Positions 61,092-64,000 of a DNA stretch of 64,000 nucleotides are shown here, in pieces. This DNA is from DUPU01 sp050952465 (GTDB lineage Bacteria; Bacillota; Dehalobacteriia; Dehalobacteriales; Dehalobacteriaceae). The DNA is taken from assembly GCA_050952465.1 (NCBI GenBank), contig JBMNKZ010000003.1, positions 1 through 64,000 of the forward strand. The letters are read 5' to 3'. The notes beneath the pieces are model-generated. The model was given only the letters and a program-made list of their open reading frames with translations, searched no databases and was not told the DNA's origin. The translations under genes were made by a program, and so were the position numbers. The first letter of the stretch is position 1. Every line of letters starts with the position of its first letter.

Positions 61092-62456
61092 CTATCTTCC
61101 CATTATTATTTTTAATGTCTCTGCCACACTGCTAACTGGAAGTAAGGTCAGATTATAGAAATTGGGTAACCTGTTTCCTTTGGGGATGACTGCAGTTTTA
61201 AAGCCCATTTTTTCAGCTTCTTTTAATCTTCTTTCCAGGTTAGTTACCGCTCTTACCTCCCCATTTAAGCCTATTTCTCCCATCACCACCGTGTGCCCAT
61301 CAACTTCCTGTTCTCGAAAACTGGATGCTACCGCAACGGCAATGGCCAAATCAGCGGCAGGATCTTCAATCTTTACCCCACCGGCAATATTAACATAAAT
61401 ATCCTGGGAGCCAAGATTCATGCCTACTATTTTATCCAAAACCGCGAGAATAATGAGAGTCTTATTATAATCTACCCCTGAAGTCAAGCGGCGGGGATTA
61501 TTGAAAGAGGTTGAAGCGGATAAAGCCTGCACCTCCAATAAGACCGGCCTTGTCCCCTGCATAGCACTTACTACTACTGACCCCGATACACCCTGAGGTC
61601 TTTGAGAGAGAAATAACTGGGATAAATTAGCCACAGAAACCAGCCCCTGATGCTGCATATCAAAGACCGCAATCTCATTGGTGGATCCAAACCTGTTTTT
61701 AATAGCCCTTAATAAGCGAAAAGAATTATGTCTTTCCCCCTCAAAATATAAAACCGTATCTACCATGTGTTCCAGAACCCTAGGCCCGGCCAGCATGCCT
61801 TCTTTTGTCACATGCCCTACTAAAACCAAGGCCAAGTTATTACCTTTGGTATATCGCATGGCATAAGCGGCACACTGCCTAACTTGGGATACGCTCCCCG
61901 GTGCTGCAGAAAGCTCCGGTAAAAAGACGGTCTGGATAGAATCAATAATCATGAAAACTGGGTTTTCTTTTTTGGCATAGGTAATTATATTTTCCATATT
62001 GGTTTCGGTAAGAACTAAAATATTAGGGTTAATAGTTCCTAACCGTTCCGCTCGCATTTTTACCTGATGGGCAGATTCCTCTCCTGAAACATAAAGCACT
62101 TTTCCATAGTTTAATGCGATTTCATATGCTATCTGCAAAAGCAGTGTAGATTTTCCGATTCCCGGCTCTCCTCCTACTAAAATCAGCGAGCCAGGAACAA
62201 TACCGCCCCCAAGAACCCCTTTCAGTTCTTCATTATTCAAAATCATCCGTTTTTCTTCTTTGGTTTTTACGTCATTAATAGAAACCGGCTTAGTAGAACT
62301 AAGGTAGCCTTCAAAAGGAATAACACCGTTTTTTTTGCCGGCAATTATTTCTTCTTCCATGGTATTCCAGGCCCCGCATCCCGGACATCTCCCCTGCCAT
62401 TTTACAGAATCGCACCCACACTCCCGGCAGACATAAACAGTTTTTATTTTAGCCAA
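61092..62456 (-). CDS. radA: DNA repair protein RadA
   Basis: 454 residues, full length. N-terminal zinc finger CRECGCDSVKWQGRCPGCG, Walker A GGEPGIGKSTLLLQ, the RadA motif KNRFGSTNEIAVFDM, and a C-terminal Lon-like domain. Acts on branched recombination intermediates. TTG start (62456) with AAAGGAGG 7 nt upstream. Follows clpC as in other Firmicutes, but the usual next gene disA is not present; the IS lies close by. Confidence 0.97.
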   Translation of the reverse strand: MAKIKTVYVCRECGCDSVKWQGRCPGCGAWNTMEEEIIAGKKNGVIPFEGYLSSTKPVSINDVKTKEEKRMILNNEELKGVLGGGIVPGSLILVGGEPGIGKSTLLLQIAYEIALNYGKVLYVSGEESAHQVKMRAERLGTINPNILVLTETNMENIITYAKKENPVFMIIDSIQTVFLPELSAAPGSVSQVRQCAAYAMRYTKGNNLALVLVGHVTKEGMLAGPRVLEHMVDTVLYFEGERHNSFRLLRAIKNRFGSTNEIAVFDMQHQGLVSVANLSQLFLSQRPQGVSGSVVVSAMQGTRPVLLEVQALSASTSFNNPRRLTSGVDYNKTLIILAVLDKIVGMNLGSQDIYVNIAGGVKIEDPAADLAIAVAVASSFREQEVDGHTVVMGEIGLNGEVRAVTNLERRLKEAEKMGFKTAVIPKGNRLPNFYNLTLLPVSSVAETLKIIMGR

Positions 62457-62487
62457 CTTAAAGCCTCCTTTAAAAACTAGTATAAAA

Positions 62488-62521
62488 GAAAAATTGGCCG
62501 CGCTAAGCCTCCTAGGGCCGG
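62488..62521 (-). repeat. CTTGGCG hairpin repeat, diverged copy upstream of radA
   Basis: Minus strand CCTAGGAGGCTTAGCGCGGCC, then AATTTTTC. Same layout as other copies with changes in the stem (CTTAGCG for CTTGGCG). Confidence 0.4.
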
Positions 62522-62575
62522 CAAATGCATTAGTTTCACTTATATCTATCAGAAAGAGTTATACTTCCTATTAAA

Positions 62576-62610
62576 CAAATAAAAGGCAGGGCTTAAACTG
62601 CTGCCCTGCC
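62576..62610 (-). terminator. terminator after clpC
   Basis: Minus strand GGCAGGGC/GCCCTGCC stem followed by TTTTATTTG, 9 nt past the clpC stop. Confidence 0.93.
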
Positions 62611-62618
62611 CACATCTA

Positions 62619-64000
62619 TTATTTCGACGCATTTAATAGTAATTCCTTTTTATTTTTTAAGATTAATCTGTTATCCTGTACATCAGCTACAATATGGTCA
62701 CCGGTTTTAAACTCTTGCTTCAGTAAAGCTTCTGATAAACTATCTTCTACATGTCTTAAAATTGCTCTCCGCAAAGGACGCGCGCCAAATACTTCATCAA
62801 AGCCTTCCTTAGCCAAAAACTCCTTAGCCTCATCCGTCACTTCCAGCGTAAATCCTTGTTCCTCTACTCGTTTATTTAATTCATTAATCATTAATGTGAC
62901 AATTTGTTTAATATGCTCTTGTTTAAGAGCGTGGAATACAATTATTTCATCAATCCGGTTTAAAAATTCCGGACGGAAAGTTTTTTTCATTTCGTCCATT
63001 ACGCGTTCCTTCATGCTGTTGTAGTCATCTTCATCCGTTTTCGTTACGGTAAATCCTAAAGTCGCCTCCCTGCGAATCGTTCTCGCTCCCACATTAGATG
63101 TCATGATAATCACCGTATTCCGGAAATCTACAGTTCGGCCTTTGGAGTCAGTTAATCTACCGTCTTCCAATACTTGAAGCAGAATATTGAAAACCTCCGG
63201 ATGAGCTTTTTCAATTTCGTCCAAAAGAACTACGGTATATGGTTTTCTCCGCACCGCTTCTGTAAGTTGGCCCCCTTCATCATAACCTACATATCCGGGA
63301 GGAGCACCGACTAAACGAGAAACGGCGTGTTTCTCCATATATTCTGACATATCAATACGTACCAGAGCATCTTCCGCCCCGAACATAGCTTCAGCCAAAG
63401 CCCTAGCCAGCTCAGTTTTTCCTACCCCGGTGGGACCAAGAAAAATAAATGAACCTACCGGCCGTTTTGGATCTTTCAACCCGGAACGGGCTCTCCTTAT
63501 AGCTCGGGAAATCGCCTTAACCGCTTCGTCCTGTCCGATTACCCGCTGATGAAGAATATCTTCCATGTGAAGTAAACGCTCTGTTTCCTCTTGATGTAGC
63601 TTATTTACAGGAATCCCAGTCCAGCTGGATAAAACTTCTGCCACATCTTCTTCATCAACTACCCATTTTTCTGTTTCTTTATCTTTTACCCACTGGCTCT
63701 TTAAATCCTCCAGCTCCTTTAATATATCTTTTTCTTGGTCTCTGAATTCAGCCGCCTTTTCGAATTCTTGACTATTAATGGCTGCTTCTTTTTCTTTTTT
63801 AACAGTTTCCAACTTTTCCTCCAGCTTACGTAAATCCGGAGGAGCAGTATGCACAGATAACCGTACCTTAGATGATGCTTCATCAATCAAATCAATGGCT
63901 TTGTCCGGCAAAAAGCGATCAGTAATATAACGGTCAGATAAATTTACCGCAGCTGCCAAGGCTTGGTCGGTAATCTTTACCCGGTGATGGGCTTCATAAC
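62619..64000 (-). CDS. clpC: ATP-dependent Clp protease ATP-binding subunit ClpC, C-terminal part
   Basis: About 460 C-terminal residues are visible; the frame runs off the right edge (YEAHHRVKITDQALAAAVNLSDRYI). Includes the end of the first AAA domain, the UVR/M-domain coiled coil (INSQEFEKAAEFRDQEKDIL), and the second AAA domain with Walker A GPTGVGKTELA and Walker B VVLLDEIEKAHPEV. Unfoldase that feeds ClpP and, in Firmicutes, controls competence and stress regulators. Upstream genes ctsR-mcsA-mcsB would lie beyond 64000. Confidence 0.97.
   Translation of the reverse strand, partial: YEAHHRVKITDQALAAAVNLSDRYITDRFLPDKAIDLIDEASSKVRLSVHTAPPDLRKLEEKLETVKKEKEAAINSQEFEKAAEFRDQEKDILKELEDLKSQWVKDKETEKWVVDEEDVAEVLSSWTGIPVNKLHQEETERLLHMEDILHQRVIGQDEAVKAISRAIRRARSGLKDPKRPVGSFIFLGPTGVGKTELARALAEAMFGAEDALVRIDMSEYMEKHAVSRLVGAPPGYVGYDEGGQLTEAVRRKPYTVVLLDEIEKAHPEVFNILLQVLEDGRLTDSKGRTVDFRNTVIIMTSNVGARTIRREATLGFTVTKTDEDDYNSMKERVMDEMKKTFRPEFLNRIDEIIVFHALKQEHIKQIVTLMINELNKRVEEQGFTLEVTDEAKEFLAKEGFDEVFGARPLRRAILRHVEDSLSEALLKQEFKTGDHIVADVQDNRLILKNKKELLLNASK

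Noticed and set aside
61089..61092. TAG at the end of radA as pyrrolysine or readthrough codon
   Set aside because: RadA already has full family length at this stop and no PYLIS-like hairpin or pyl genes are visible.
60949..61158. 69-codon plus-strand ORF across the IS right end and the radA tail
   Set aside because: It crosses the IS boundary and runs antisense to radA.

Overview
The window is chromosomal DNA from a low-to-moderate GC, endospore-forming Gram-positive bacterium, most likely a Clostridia member near the Peptococcaceae or Thermoanaerobacterales. The evidence is the sporulation sigma factor SigH, the germination amidase CwlD, a CarD-type regulator, a cysteine T-box leader, encoded CCA ends on tRNAs, strong AGGAGG ribosome sites and the clostridial order clpC-radA-(...)-ispD-ispF-cysE-cysS-sigH-rpoBC-str-S10-spc-alpha-ecf-truA-rplM-rpsI-cwlD. 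No species name can be given from sequence alone. Nearly all genes are on the minus strand; the plus-strand genes are an MFS transporter (4857-6242), one uncharacterised gene (59022-59423), and nothing else that is convincing. || Layout from left to right (transcription mostly right to left). 1-1992: two genes of the AmmeMemoRadiSam system (radical SAM enzyme, cut by the window edge, and a LigB-AMMECR1 fusion). 2216-2926: cwlD. 3206-4612: molybdenum-cofactor genes mogA, a MOSC protein and moaC. 4857-6242: divergent MFS transporter. 6442-7295: rplM-rpsI. 7436-10643: ecfA1-ecfA2-ecfT-truA. 10741-26609: an unbroken alpha, spc and S10 ribosomal block, with secY, adk, map, infA and a KOW protein inside. 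26774-31539: str operon (rplGB-rpsL-rpsG-fusA-tuf). 31604-38659: rpoB-rpoC. 38871-42390: rpmG-secE-nusG-rplK-rplA and rplJ-rplL. 42752-43957: a second tuf. 44217-44727: five tRNAs. 44868-45518: sigH. 45743-51461: cysE-cysS-mrnC-thyX-rlmB-glnS behind a cysteine T-box. 51874-58684: gltX, a secreted DUF1002 protein, rmuC, ispF, ispD, a PIN/TRAM membrane protein and carD. 59022-60976: the plus-strand gene and an intact IS3-family element. 61092-64000: radA and the 3-prime part of clpC. || The genes are mostly housekeeping: transcription, translation, protein export, isoprenoid precursors, aminoacylation and energy-coupling-factor transport. Several recognisable regulatory devices are present: an L10 leader with attenuator, a T-box with UGC (Cys) specifier, a likely L13 leader, and a series of near-consensus sigma-A promoters (TTGACA-17/18-TATAAT type). 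|| The most interesting material is between genes. A dispersed element of about 80-150 bp, starting AUAACGAGGCG and ending GUUGCGUUAU in the RNA sense, occurs upstream of cwlD, rplQ, rpoA, rplJ and the gene at 59022. All five copies point the same way as the gene that follows, and they keep complementary arms. In two cases the element begins at the predicted transcription start. A second, shorter CTTGGCG hairpin repeat also recurs. Other points are a CwlD lacking one expected zinc-binding His, a four-cysteine insert conserved in both EF-Tu copies, and an IS inserted into the loop of a terminator hairpin that brings its own terminator.
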